This document shows positions 1 through 7,262 of a DNA stretch of 23,763 bases, piece after piece; within the stretch, counting starts at the first letter, position 1; every line of letters begins with the position of its first letter. The DNA comes from CAZEQL01 sp964514415. GTDB lineage: Bacteria > Chloroflexota > Dehalococcoidia > GIF9 > AB-539-J10. The stretch covers positions 1-23,763 of the forward strand of contig CAZEQL010000014.1 of NCBI GenBank assembly GCA_964514415.1. The letters run 5' to 3'. Made by a program: the position numbers and the translations under genes. The notes beneath the pieces are model-generated. The model saw only the letters and a list, made by a program, of their open reading frames with translations. It searched no databases and had not been told where the DNA came from.

Positions 1-114
1 AACCGGGGCATTAAGGAGTTTATTAAAACGGCTGGATAATCCGCTCTTAGGGACAAGGTAACCGTAAGTTTCCACACCCCAGGTGGGAAGGTCGGCAAAA
101 TGAACGATTCTCAT
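1..114 (-). CDS. SbcD/Mre11-like exonuclease, N-terminal fragment (cut by window edge)
   Basis: Thirty-eight codons are visible, starting at an ATG that overlaps the glyQS stop as ATGA, so the two genes are probably translationally coupled. The protein begins MRIVHFADL and continues GVETYG...SGLSSR, which resembles the start of SbcD-type DNA repair nucleases (metallophosphatase fold). In that family the first metal-binding motif reads D-L-H-L-G; here the segment is D-L-P-T-W-G, so the metal-ligand His is absent. The bases could be realigned to give D-L-H-L-G if three scattered bases were extra, so a decayed gene or a sequence error is possible. The rest of the gene lies outside the window. 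The family call is recognition by eye from a short stretch. Confidence 0.5.
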   Translation of the reverse strand, partial: MRIVHFADLPTWGVETYGYLVPKSGLSSRFNKLLNAPV

Positions 115-1514
115 TTCTGCCGTGTTGCCCATAATGGAGAGGTATCAAAGGGCTCACCCTTAAGCTTAGCCTCTAAGGTTTGCTCCAACTCCTCTATGGG
201 CATTCTAATCTGTGCCAGGCTATCTCTTTCCCGAATGGTAACTTGGTGATCTTCCAAAGACTGGAAATCTATAGTAACGCAAAACGGAGTGCCAATTTCA
301 TCCTGACGCCTATACCTTCGCCCTATGCTTTGAGAATCATCGTAATAGGTCATAAAGTTTGGGCATAGCTGCTTGTAAACCTCTTTGGCTAGAGGAGTTA
401 ATTTTTCATTCTTGCTCAAAGGTAACACAGCTACTTTCATGGGAGCCAAAGAAGGGTGAAGACGCAAAACTATTCTGGTTCCCCCTTCAACTTCCTCCTC
501 ATGGTAGGCATCGATAAGAAAGGCTAAGATGGAGCGGTCAACGCCGGCCGAAGGCTCAATAACATAAGGGATATAACGCTCGCTGCCTTCACTGTCATAA
601 TAACTAAGGTCTCTACCGCTATATTTGGCATGCTGAGTCAGGTCATAATCACCTCGATTAGCTACACCCTCCAGCTCTGACCAACTCATAGGGAACAGAT
701 ACTCAATATCGTAGCAACCCTTGGCATAGTGAGCTAGCTCATCTTTGCCGTGCTGGCGCAGGCGAAGATTCTCCTTTCTCATACCCAACTTGATATACCA
801 ATTGAATCGCTCCTTGACCCAGTAATCAAACCAAGCTTCATCAGTCCCGGGCTTAACAAAATACTCCAGTTCCATGTGCTCAAATTCTCTGGTTCTAAAA
901 ATAAAGTTGCCCGGCGTAATTTCGTTACGGAAAGATTTGCCTGTTTGAGCAATGCCCAAAGGCAACTTCTTCCTGGAAGTGGTAACAACGTTCTCAAAAT
1001 TAACAAACATGCCTTGGGCAGTTTCAGGACGAAGATAGACAGTGCTTGCCTCCTCCTCCACAGGACCCATAAAAGTCTTAAACATTAGATTAAACATACG
1101 AGGCTCACTTAGCTCACCACCACATTTGGGGCACGTCCCCTGCCAAGTAAGGGGGGGAATGGGGTGGGCCTCCTCTTTTCTTGTCTCCTGCCTTTCCGAA
1201 GCAATCTCACTAACACGCCATCTCAAACGGCAGGACTTACACTCTACCATGGTGTCCGCGAAACTATCAATATGGCCGCTGGCCTTCCAGATGTTAGGGT
1301 GCATCATAATAGTGGTATCTATGCCTACCACGTCATCCCGCTCCTGAACTATGGCTTTCCACCAGGCATCTTTAATATTGCGTTTTAGCTCCACACCCGT
1401 AGGACCATAATCCCAGCAGCTAGCTAGCCCACCATATATCTCACTGCTGGGGAAGATAAAGCCCCTTCGCTTACATAAGGAAACAATTTTCTCCATAGTT
1501 ACATTGTTAGGCAT
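111..1514 (-). CDS. glyQS: glycyl-tRNA synthetase (single-chain, class II)
   Basis: Charges tRNA-Gly with glycine in the cytoplasm. The 467-residue length fits the homodimeric alpha2-type enzyme. Class II landmarks are visible: RPETAQGMFVNF near residue 163, the motif 2 run FRNEI...FRTREFEHMELEYF near 195-215, and motif 3 GVDRS near 325. A Cys4 zinc knuckle (CKSC...CPKC) sits in the insertion near residues 92-132, as in many homologues. The start ATG follows a strong GAGGAGG ribosome-binding site. The gene ends with an ATGA overlap into the SbcD-like gene, suggesting a short housekeeping operon on the minus strand. The gene looks intact. Confidence 0.97.
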   Translation of the reverse strand: MPNNVTMEKIVSLCKRRGFIFPSSEIYGGLASCWDYGPTGVELKRNIKDAWWKAIVQERDDVVGIDTTIMMHPNIWKASGHIDSFADTMVECKSCRLRWRVSEIASERQETRKEEAHPIPPLTWQGTCPKCGGELSEPRMFNLMFKTFMGPVEEEASTVYLRPETAQGMFVNFENVVTTSRKKLPLGIAQTGKSFRNEITPGNFIFRTREFEHMELEYFVKPGTDEAWFDYWVKERFNWYIKLGMRKENLRLRQHGKDELAHYAKGCYDIEYLFPMSWSELEGVANRGDYDLTQHAKYSGRDLSYYDSEGSERYIPYVIEPSAGVDRSILAFLIDAYHEEEVEGGTRIVLRLHPSLAPMKVAVLPLSKNEKLTPLAKEVYKQLCPNFMTYYDDSQSIGRRYRRQDEIGTPFCVTIDFQSLEDHQVTIRERDSLAQIRMPIEELEQTLEAKLKGEPFDTSPLWATRQK

Positions 1515-1537
1515 TCCACATCCTCCTCGGGTTTCCC

Positions 1538-1566
1538 AGCTTACCAGCTTTGGTTACAAACGTCAA
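1538..1566 (-). promoter_or_regulatory. weak putative promoter of glyQS
   Basis: On the minus strand TTGACG (1561-1566) is followed after 17 bases by TAAGCT (1538-1543), upstream of glyQS. The -35 match is good and the -10 poor, so this is tentative. No T-box leader is evident in the short upstream stretch. Confidence 0.25.
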
Positions 1567-1606
1567 AGGAAGTAAGCCGAGAACGTTTAAAAACGCAGAA
1601 CAGTGA

Positions 1607-1635
1607 TTGACTCTTTCAAAGGGTTACCCTATAAT
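1607..1635 (+). promoter_or_regulatory. sigma70-type promoter for the first CoA gene block
   Basis: TTGACT (1607-1612), a 17-base spacer and a perfect TATAAT (1630-1635) lie about 55 bases ahead of the ATG at 1691. This is the best promoter in the window. It also rules out an upstream TTG start at 1607 for the following gene, because that codon is part of the -35 box. Confidence 0.75.
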
Positions 1636-1690
1636 GCGGATAAGTCAAAATTGTACACCACAGCGAAAGCATAATAAAGGGGAGGTAGTT

Positions 1691-2506
1691 ATGGATTTTG
1701 AAACTATTATTTTGAGGAAAGAGCGACACATTGGACAAATTACCTTGAACCGTCCTGATAAGAGGAATGCCATCAGTCGAAAAATGATGGAGGAATTGCC
1801 GTTAGCCATTGATGATGTAGCCCAGGATGACGAAGTACGAGTGTTAATCCTCACCGGGGAAGGGAAAGCCTTTTGTGCCGGAGCAGATACAGACCTCATG
1901 CCTGGTGGAGCAGAGGAAGAGGAATTAGGCCGGCCCAATGTAGATGGGCTTCGGCGGTCATTCGCTTTTAGGGGTGCTAGAAAGATAATGCTGGGCCTCC
2001 AAAAGATGGAGAAACCCACTATAGCTATGATTAACGGTGCATGTGTAGGGGCAGGGTTTGATATGGCACTGGCTTGTGATATGCGTATTGGATGTGAGGA
2101 TACTCGTTTTGTACCTGGCTATGTAAAAATAGCACTATTTCCAGGGTTTGGTGCTACATGGCTATACCCTCGAGCTATGGGAATGGGGAAAGCCCTGGAG
2201 CTACTATTTACCGGTGATGTTGTGACTGCTGAGGAAGCAGTGAGGATAGGTATTCTCAATAAAAAGGTAGTAAGTAGAGAGGAATTAAGTGCTGCTACGA
2301 TGGCTGTGGCTGAGAAGATTGCTGCCGGCCCTCCTGTCGCTATACGCTTGATGAAAGCCCAGGCTTACAAAGGTTTAGACATGAATTTAGAAAGTGCGTT
2401 GGGAGAGTTTGCTATGTGCCAATCAATCACCCTAGCATCCCAGGATCATAGAGAGGGAATAGACGCCCTGCGTAATAAGCGGCAACCATTATTCACAGGA
2501 AAATAG
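1691..2506 (+). CDS. enoyl-CoA hydratase/isomerase family protein with atypical active site
   Basis: A 271-residue crotonase-fold protein. The start ATG follows GGGGAGG, and upstream extension would run into the promoter. Fold landmarks are LNRPDKRNAIS, the oxyanion-hole FCAGAD (62-66) and the VGAGFDMALACD helix. In classical enoyl-CoA hydratase two Glu residues (rat 144 and 164) activate water. By alignment the first position is Asp124 and the second Tyr144 here (VPGYVKIALFPG), so both are replaced. The protein is therefore unlikely to be a standard hydratase. The superfamily also contains isomerases, thioesterases, dehalogenases and ring hydrolases that use other residues. It precedes the desulforedoxin-like genes and two CoA-transferases on the same strand, suggesting one acyl-CoA pathway. 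The substrate is unknown. Confidence 0.88.
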   Translation: MDFETIILRKERHIGQITLNRPDKRNAISRKMMEELPLAIDDVAQDDEVRVLILTGEGKAFCAGADTDLMPGGAEEEELGRPNVDGLRRSFAFRGARKIMLGLQKMEKPTIAMINGACVGAGFDMALACDMRIGCEDTRFVPGYVKIALFPGFGATWLYPRAMGMGKALELLFTGDVVTAEEAVRIGILNKKVVSREELSAATMAVAEKIAAGPPVAIRLMKAQAYKGLDMNLESALGEFAMCQSITLASQDHREGIDALRNKRQPLFTGK

Positions 2507-2549
2507 CTGTATGGATAACCACTTCATCACCAGAACTCCAATCTTTTCC

Positions 2550-2579
2550 TTGACCAATATGAAGTGTGCGATGTAAAAT
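2550..2579 (+). promoter_or_regulatory. putative promoter of the desulforedoxin-like gene pair
   Basis: TTGACC (2550-2555), an 18-base spacer and TAAAAT (2574-2579) lie 38 bases ahead of the ATG at 2618. Each box differs from consensus at one position. The next gene has a strong AAGGAGG site at 2600-2606. This suggests the small iron proteins can be transcribed separately from the upstream hydratase homologue. Confidence 0.5.
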
Positions 2580-2617
2580 TACGCTAAACTAAAATCCTTA
2601 AGGAGGTTTGAATAGAG

Positions 2618-2737
2618 ATGGCGAACCAGATAGGCAAGAGGTATGTATGCAAAAAGTGTGGTTCGGAGTTTATTGTTACACGTCCCGGAAATGGCACAAT
2701 AAGCTGTTGTGGGCAACCAATGGAGTTAAAGAAATAG
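2618..2737 (+). CDS. desulforedoxin-like mini-protein (desulfoferrodoxin N-terminal domain)
   Basis: A 39-residue protein with four Cys in the desulforedoxin pattern: C11-x2-C14 and adjacent C30-C31, followed by GQPM. This pattern binds a single Fe(Cys)4 centre in desulforedoxin and in the N-terminal domain of desulfoferrodoxin. Desulforedoxin itself is a similarly tiny stand-alone protein. The likely role is cytoplasmic one-electron transfer in an anaerobe, possibly in oxygen or superoxide defence or as redox partner of a neighbouring enzyme; partner and function are inferred. The start follows AAGGAGG with 11 bases spacing. A paralogue follows 49 bases downstream. No desulfoferrodoxin catalytic domain is attached. 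Confidence 0.85.
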   Translation: MANQIGKRYVCKKCGSEFIVTRPGNGTISCCGQPMELKK

Positions 2738-2786
2738 CCTGCTCGGCTAAATTGAGTTTTGGTTAACAATTGGAGGTAGTAACATA

Positions 2787-2927
2787 ATGAATCAATTAGG
2801 CAAAAGATATCGCTGTGAGAAGTGCGGCACTGAGGTGCTTTGCACCAAAGCTGGCGAGGGTGTAGCAAGTTGTTGTGACCAGGAGATGGCACTACAAACG
2901 CCAAGGCCTTTACCTTCCTCGGATTAG
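2787..2927 (+). CDS. second desulforedoxin-like mini-protein
   Basis: A 46-residue paralogue of the preceding gene. Both share an N-terminal QxGKRYxC core. The iron ligands C10-x2-C13 and C29-C30 are kept. GQPM is changed to DQEM, there is an extra Cys19, and a nine-residue Pro/Ser-rich tail follows. It has its own TGGAGG ribosome-binding site about 10 bases upstream. The two genes look like a tandem duplication that has diverged, so the products could act as a heterodimer (desulforedoxin is a dimer) or serve different partners; that is inference. A family III CoA-transferase begins 98 bases downstream. Confidence 0.8.
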   Translation: MNQLGKRYRCEKCGTEVLCTKAGEGVASCCDQEMALQTPRPLPSSD

Positions 2928-3025
2928 ATTCATAGCGGTTTGTTATTCCGAATGAAGCGAAGAATGTAGACCCTTTCATTATTTCTTAAGGTGACAGTGA
3001 AATACCATCCCCCAGGGGGGATACC

Positions 3026-4252
3026 TTGTTAAGAGGACTTCAAATCTTGGATTTGTCAGATGAGAAGGCCTCTTTTTGTTCTAAGTTACTGGCTGATCTG
3101 GGGGCTGAAGTAATCAAAGTCGAGAGGCCCGGCGGGGATGCCTCACGGTGGATAGGTCCCTTCTGGAAAGATATGCCACATCCTGAAAGAAGCCTGTCTT
3201 TTTGGTACAACAATACAAACAAACTAGGAATAACTCTAAACTTGGAAAGCAGGGAAGGGCAGGAAATTTTTCGCCAACTAGTCAGCAAAGCCGATATAAT
3301 AATCGAGACCTTCCCTTCGGGATATCTGGAGAAACTCGAACTAGACTATGAAAGTTTAAGTAAAACAAACCCTAGGCTCATTTTAGTTTCGGTTACTGGT
3401 TTCGGGCAAAATGGGCTTTATAGCCAATATAAATCCTGCGACATAGTCGCCTCGGCTACAGGTGGTCAGATGTATATTTGTGGCGCTTCTGACACCCCGC
3501 CTCTTAAGCCTTATGGAGAGCAACCCTATTATGTAGCTTCCCTTTTCGCAGTTATTGGTATTTTTATAGCATTACGCGAGCGGAATTACAGTGGTAAAGG
3601 TCAGCACATCGATATCTCTCAGCAAGAGGCAGTAGCAGCAACTTTAGAGCACGTGTTGGTCCAGTATTTCTATGATAGGGTAGTATCCCAGAGGCAAGGA
3701 AGCTCTCACCAAAATGACTCTTTTTGCTTTCTACCTTGCGAAGATGGTTATGTTCTTCTCACCGTTGATAGGGAATGGGATATCCTGGTTAACCTATTGG
3801 ATAGTGAAGGCAGGGCTAAAGACTTGAAGGAGAGAAAGTGGCAAAAGGAGGAATATCGAAGGCGACACTGGGACCATATTATTGATATATTAACCCTATG
3901 GACAAAAACCCACACCAGAGCTGAGCTTTTTGAACTAGGGCAATCGATGCGTTTGCCCTGGGCTCCAATCTGCACAGCGGAAGAAATGGTAAACAGTACT
4001 CAGCTTCTAGTGCGCGATTTCTTTGCTTCAGTAGAACACCCTGAGCTTGTAGGTGCTGGGCTAAAATCCCACATCTACAAATATCCCGGCGCTCCTTATA
4101 GATTCTTCGCCCACAGGGCGAAGAATGACAAAAATCAATGGAATATGAAGCGAGCCCCTTTAATTGGTGAACACAATGCGCAGGTATTTCAGGAAAAGTT
4201 GGGGCTGAGCATCGGCGACCTGGAACGGCTTTCCGCTAGCAAGGTTATTTAG
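3026..4252 (+). CDS. family III (CaiB/BaiF) CoA-transferase homologue lacking the catalytic Asp
   Basis: A 408-residue protein of the CaiB/BaiF/formyl-CoA transferase family, which moves CoA between carboxylic acids. Visible landmarks are RGLQILDLSD, LADLGAEVIKVERPGGD, LNLESREGQE and SGKGQHIDIS. It starts at TTG 3026, preceded by an AGGGGGG run. Active members carry a nucleophilic Asp (Asp169 in formyl-CoA transferase) that forms an aspartyl-CoA anhydride. Aligning the helix before LFAVIG with the next gene (D-V-V-A-G-L-F-A) puts Tyr168 at that position. It may therefore be a non-catalytic subunit working with the downstream paralogue, like two-subunit family III enzymes such as BbsEF, or have lost activity. 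A palindrome in frame near residues 359-368 adds an Ala/Lys/Asn-rich stretch before the conserved APLIGEHN. Confidence 0.9.
   Translation: MLRGLQILDLSDEKASFCSKLLADLGAEVIKVERPGGDASRWIGPFWKDMPHPERSLSFWYNNTNKLGITLNLESREGQEIFRQLVSKADIIIETFPSGYLEKLELDYESLSKTNPRLILVSVTGFGQNGLYSQYKSCDIVASATGGQMYICGASDTPPLKPYGEQPYYVASLFAVIGIFIALRERNYSGKGQHIDISQQEAVAATLEHVLVQYFYDRVVSQRQGSSHQNDSFCFLPCEDGYVLLTVDREWDILVNLLDSEGRAKDLKERKWQKEEYRRRHWDHIIDILTLWTKTHTRAELFELGQSMRLPWAPICTAEEMVNSTQLLVRDFFASVEHPELVGAGLKSHIYKYPGAPYRFFAHRAKNDKNQWNMKRAPLIGEHNAQVFQEKLGLSIGDLERLSASKVI
4102..4126. repeat. perfect 11-bp inverted repeat inside a CoA-transferase gene
   Basis: ATTCTTCGCCC and its exact reverse complement flank a three-base loop (ACA), in frame within codons 359-367 of the upstream CoA-transferase. 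The encoded stretch FFAHRAKND sits where family members normally run directly from an aromatic YRF to the conserved APLIGEHN segment. It looks like a short palindromic element inserted in frame, comparable in principle to Rickettsia palindromic elements. Confidence 0.7.
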
Positions 4253-4283
4253 ATTGCTTCACTGATGATGATAGACAATCGGT

Positions 4284-4343
4284 CGGGGATAAGCCCCACC
4301 CCGACGAGGGGTATTATAAGTGTAGTGGTGGGTTTCATCCCCG
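4284..4343. repeat. large imperfect hairpin between the two CoA-transferase genes
   Basis: CGGGGATAAGCCCCACC (4284-4300) pairs with GGTGGGTTTCATCCCCG (4327-4343) with about two mismatches. An inner CCCC-GACGA-GGGG hairpin sits at 4299-4311. No T-run follows, so it looks like a mobile palindromic repeat more than a terminator. It lies just upstream of the next start codon, which has no obvious ribosome-binding site, so the structure could affect its translation. Confidence 0.55.
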
Positions 4344-4355
4344 CCTTAATTAGTA

Positions 4356-5591
4356 ATGGACAAGAATGCTCTTGAAGGGTTAAGAATTCTCGATTTCACC
4401 TGGCTACTGGCAGGACCCTATGCTACCAGAATTCTGGCTGATTTTGGAGCCGAAGTGATTAAAGTTCAATCTCAGAAGACCGCCACAGGTGCCGAGCGTA
4501 ACGCTACAGGCTATTTTAATACCTGGAATCGAAATAAACTGAGCATCACTCTGGATATGAGTTATCCCGAAGCAAGGGACGTTGTTCTTAAATTGGTTAA
4601 GATTAGCGATGTTGTGATAGAAAACTTTACCCCTAGGGTGATGATGAACTGGGATTTAGGTTATGACAGACTGGCTGGAGTGAAGCCCAATATCATTATG
4701 TTAAGTATGTCTGGGATGGGAAGAACAGGGCCATGGGGAGATTTTACCACTTTGGGACCTACTATCCAGGCGTTCTCAGGTATCACCTGCCTTACTTCTT
4801 TTTCTCGTAAAATTGCTTCGTCTTCAGCTCACAATGACAGAGAGAAAATTATCAAAAATCCTCCATTGGGTTTAGGTTACTCCTATGCTGACGTGGTAGC
4901 TGGACTTTTCGCTGCCCTCGCTGTTTTAGCTGCTCTAGAGTGCCGAGACAAAACTGGCCAGGGTCAATATATAGACATTTCAGAATATGAGGCCATGTGT
5001 TCCTTGCTCGGACCAGCTATCTTGGACTACACCATTAATCACAATGTTGCTACACCTCAAGGTAATAGCCCAGGCTATATTCCAGCCGCTCCTTATGGTT
5101 GCTACAAATGCTTGGGAAATGATAGATGGTGTACCATCGCTGTTTTCACCGAGGAAGAATGGCAAGCTCTTTGCTATGTCTTGGGTAATCCTGCCTGGAG
5201 TAAAAAGAAAAAATTCTCCACTTTTTCAGCACGGAAGAGGCACCTTGAGGAGCTAAATGAATTTTTAGAGCAGTGGTCTGCCCAACATACTCCAGAGGAA
5301 GTAATGACTTTGCTTCAGCAAGCAGGTATTCCCGCTGGGATAGTTGAGGATGCTAACGACTTAGCTAATGACCCTCACTTAGTAGCCAGGAATTTTTTTG
5401 CTCAAGTTGACCATCCTGTGTTGGGCAGAACAATTTGTGCTAATACCCCGATAAAGTTTTCTCGCACACCAGCCATGTTTCGCCGAGCTGCTCCCCTTCT
5501 GGGGCAAGATAATCGCTATGTTTATCGAGAGTTGCTAGGCATGAGTGAACAAGAACTATCTCAGTATATCGAGAGAGGCGTAATAAGCTGA
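4356..5591 (+). CDS. family III (CaiB/BaiF) CoA-transferase
   Basis: A 411-residue paralogue of the preceding gene. It has LEGLRILDFTWLLAGPYATRILADFGAEVIKV at the N-terminus, the nucleophile context SYADVVAGLFAAL with Asp179 at the expected catalytic position, and TGQGQYIDISEYEA. It is expected to exchange CoA between acyl-CoA and free acid in the cytoplasm. Donor and acceptor cannot be named from sequence. An unusual Ser/Lys/Asn-rich stretch at about residues 148-168 interrupts the normally short loop before the catalytic helix and coincides with a repeat-like DNA segment. The gene ends 20 bases from the stop of the convergent DUF362 gene. Adjacent paralogues, one with and one without the Asp, suggest a heteromeric enzyme. 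Confidence 0.92.
   Translation: MDKNALEGLRILDFTWLLAGPYATRILADFGAEVIKVQSQKTATGAERNATGYFNTWNRNKLSITLDMSYPEARDVVLKLVKISDVVIENFTPRVMMNWDLGYDRLAGVKPNIIMLSMSGMGRTGPWGDFTTLGPTIQAFSGITCLTSFSRKIASSSAHNDREKIIKNPPLGLGYSYADVVAGLFAALAVLAALECRDKTGQGQYIDISEYEAMCSLLGPAILDYTINHNVATPQGNSPGYIPAAPYGCYKCLGNDRWCTIAVFTEEEWQALCYVLGNPAWSKKKKFSTFSARKRHLEELNEFLEQWSAQHTPEEVMTLLQQAGIPAGIVEDANDLANDPHLVARNFFAQVDHPVLGRTICANTPIKFSRTPAMFRRAAPLLGQDNRYVYRELLGMSEQELSQYIERGVIS
4812..4841. repeat. repeat-like insertion in the second CoA-transferase gene
   Basis: The segment ATTGCTTCG...CACAATGACAG resembles the short element in the neighbouring gene (ATTCTTCG...GAAGAATGACA) in its ends and spacing, although its arms no longer pair. 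It encodes IASSSAHND in a loop that is short in other family members. This is a by-eye similarity. Confidence 0.3.
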
Positions 5592-5611
5592 ACTGCTTTT
5601 GATTACTCCAT

Positions 5612-6421
5612 TCAGACCTGAAGATATAGAGGCTGAGCCTGAGGGTCACCAAGAGCCAGATTAGCGGCATGGGCAAGATAGGGTATTTCTTGATAATGTT
5701 TCCCTTTTAACCTTGGATCGATCTCGCTAAGCAATTGAAAGCCAAACACATCTAAGTTTAAAGGATCAGTGCCCCCCAGCATATAGCCCAATTTAGCAAG
5801 GATGCCGCCATGCCTTACCTCGTTGGCCTTAATAAGAGTTTCAACAGCATCCATTATAAACAGGCTGGGTTTTATCACGCTGTTAACTTCAGCTATGGCA
5901 CGAAAGATATCTCCCCCAAAGTGCAATCTGATTCGCTCTCCTGCAGAAAAGAAGCCAAACTGGTTCTTTAAAGCACCGGTAAAAAAACACCAGGAGTGGC
6001 TCTTGAGAACTGGCAGAGAAACGATAAAGTCATAATCGAAAACAATCTTAGCAACCTCGAGTTTCATGCCACTTTCTGTGACTATTGTTGTCATTTCTTG
6101 AGATGTAAGATCTATCAAAGGAATATTGAAACTATCGCAAACTTTCTTGAGAGGATGATGACTTAGGACGACTTTGGTATCACCAGCATCAACAGCAGGG
6201 CCATCAGCTACAATAAGCTCCTTATGCCACTGAAGAAAAAATTCGAGGCACGAACTAAGGACATCGGGATGGGTAGTAGTTGGGTAAAGTTCATACGAAA
6301 CAATATTTGGTTTGATAAGAATTCGTTGCGCTTGCTGCACCATTTTGGCGACGTCAAGATGAATTAAGAGCTCTTGAACGAACCTTCTACGATGTTCGGT
6401 TCTCGCTATATATGTGCCCAT
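5612..6421 (-). CDS. DUF362 domain-containing protein
   Basis: A 269-residue protein matching the DUF362 pattern: RILIKPNIVSYELYPTTTHPDVL near the N-terminus, IVADGPAVDAGDTK, VSLPVLKSHSWCFFTGALKNQFG in the middle, and LFIMDAVETLI followed by GGTDPLNLDVFGFQLL. The family is widespread in anaerobes, sometimes fused to ferredoxin domains, but this copy has none and no 4Fe-4S Cys clusters. Biochemical function is not established. It starts at ATG after AAGGTT and is convergent with the CoA-transferase block, so it is probably transcribed independently. Length is somewhat shorter than many family members but the core looks complete. Confidence 0.85.
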   Translation of the reverse strand: MGTYIARTEHRRRFVQELLIHLDVAKMVQQAQRILIKPNIVSYELYPTTTHPDVLSSCLEFFLQWHKELIVADGPAVDAGDTKVVLSHHPLKKVCDSFNIPLIDLTSQEMTTIVTESGMKLEVAKIVFDYDFIVSLPVLKSHSWCFFTGALKNQFGFFSAGERIRLHFGGDIFRAIAEVNSVIKPSLFIMDAVETLIKANEVRHGGILAKLGYMLGGTDPLNLDVFGFQLLSEIDPRLKGKHYQEIPYLAHAANLALGDPQAQPLYLQV

Positions 6422-6491
6422 TTAACCTTGTGACTCCGACAAATTTTAATTTACACATTAACAAGCAGCGGGTGCTATTGCAACATAATGA

Positions 6492-6497
6492 TATAAT
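6492..6497 (+). promoter_or_regulatory. -10 element upstream of mtnN
   Basis: A perfect TATAAT lies about 42 bases ahead of the preferred TTG start at 6539. No good -35 box is visible at 16-18 bases. The element overlaps the alternative TTG start at 6497, which argues against that start. Confidence 0.4.
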
Positions 6498-6538
6498 TGG
6501 TCAAGAGTTGGGTTAAGGCTAATGTAAGAGGCAGCACT

Positions 6539-7201
6539 TTGCGTATAGGAATCATGTCAGCCATAGAAAGCGAGATAAAACTGGTTCTAGAAAACCTGAC
6601 AGGCAATGATGTTCAGGATAAGTTGGGACGGACATGGTATCTAGAGCGAGTAGCAAATCACGACATAGTGCTGACATCTTCTGGGATAGGAAAGGTCAAG
6701 GCTGCTGCCCATACTCAGCACTTAATCGACTGTTTCCAAATAGAGTGCATCTTCCTAATTGGAGTCGCTGGGGCAATTAACCCAAATCTTCGAGTAGGCG
6801 ATATAATCATCTCCGATCGTGCGATAGAATATGACCACTGGCAGGACCGTTGGTATCAAGCTGATTACAGGCTAATTGAGGCAGCAGTCAATGCTGGGAA
6901 AAGATTAGGATTGGCGGGAAGGCTTTCGGTGGGTTCAGTATTGACGGGAGATAAACCATGCAATGACGCCGTTAAGAAAAGCCGGTTGTGGCAACAATTC
7001 GCTGGAGATTGTGTGGAAATGGAGGGTGCAGCAGTTGCCCATGTTTGTTGGATGAATGCAGTACCCTTTGTAATTATTCGAACCATCAGTGATCTGGCCA
7101 GTGAAAAAGCCATTGATGAAATCAAGCATTCTTTCAATGAAGTGGTGGATTATCCGGCAAGAATTTTTATGGAAATTGTGAACAGCGGTGATTTATTGTA
7201 A
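6539..7201 (+). CDS. mtnN: 5'-methylthioadenosine/S-adenosylhomocysteine nucleosidase
   Basis: Hydrolyses the glycosidic bond of methylthioadenosine and S-adenosylhomocysteine, releasing adenine, in methionine salvage and methyl-cycle detoxification. The chosen TTG start gives MRIGIMSAIESEI, which lines up with the E. coli start and places Glu12 at the catalytic position; AGAGG lies seven bases upstream. A longer frame from TTG 6497 adds 14 residues but begins inside a TATAAT box. Further landmarks are LIGVAGAI, GDIIISDRAIEYDHW, VEMEGAAVAHV (catalytic Glu162) and RTISDLA (catalytic Asp185). At 220 residues the length is near the usual 230. It is convergent with the amidohydrolase. Confidence 0.9.
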   Translation: MRIGIMSAIESEIKLVLENLTGNDVQDKLGRTWYLERVANHDIVLTSSGIGKVKAAAHTQHLIDCFQIECIFLIGVAGAINPNLRVGDIIISDRAIEYDHWQDRWYQADYRLIEAAVNAGKRLGLAGRLSVGSVLTGDKPCNDAVKKSRLWQQFAGDCVEMEGAAVAHVCWMNAVPFVIIRTISDLASEKAIDEIKHSFNEVVDYPARIFMEIVNSGDLL

Positions 7202-7226
7202 GTAGCACACTAAGGTTGAACGTTAG

Positions 7227-7262
7227 AGATTCAGAGAATCTAAGTAAAGTTTAACTTTACTT
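7227..7262. terminator. two inverted repeats at a convergent gene junction
   Basis: AGATTC-AGA-GAATCT (7227-7241) is followed by a perfect 10-bp inverted repeat around one T (7242-7262), overlapping the stop of the amidohydrolase gene. Its position between mtnN and the convergent amidohydrolase suits a bidirectional terminator, but the stems are AT-rich and no long U-tract follows, so this is tentative. Confidence 0.4.

Noticed and set aside
1607..1690. Longer N-terminus for the first crotonase, starting at TTG 1607
   Set aside because: The TTG is part of a TTGACT-17-TATAAT promoter, and a strong ribosome-binding site precedes ATG 1691.
2584..2979. 131-codon minus-strand frame
   Set aside because: It is the complement of the two desulforedoxin-like genes, whose Cys patterns and ribosome-binding sites show the true strand.
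4284..4343. Riboswitch or attenuator ahead of the second CoA-transferase
   Set aside because: Only a long palindrome is present, with no T-run or known aptamer pattern; a dispersed repeat explains it better.
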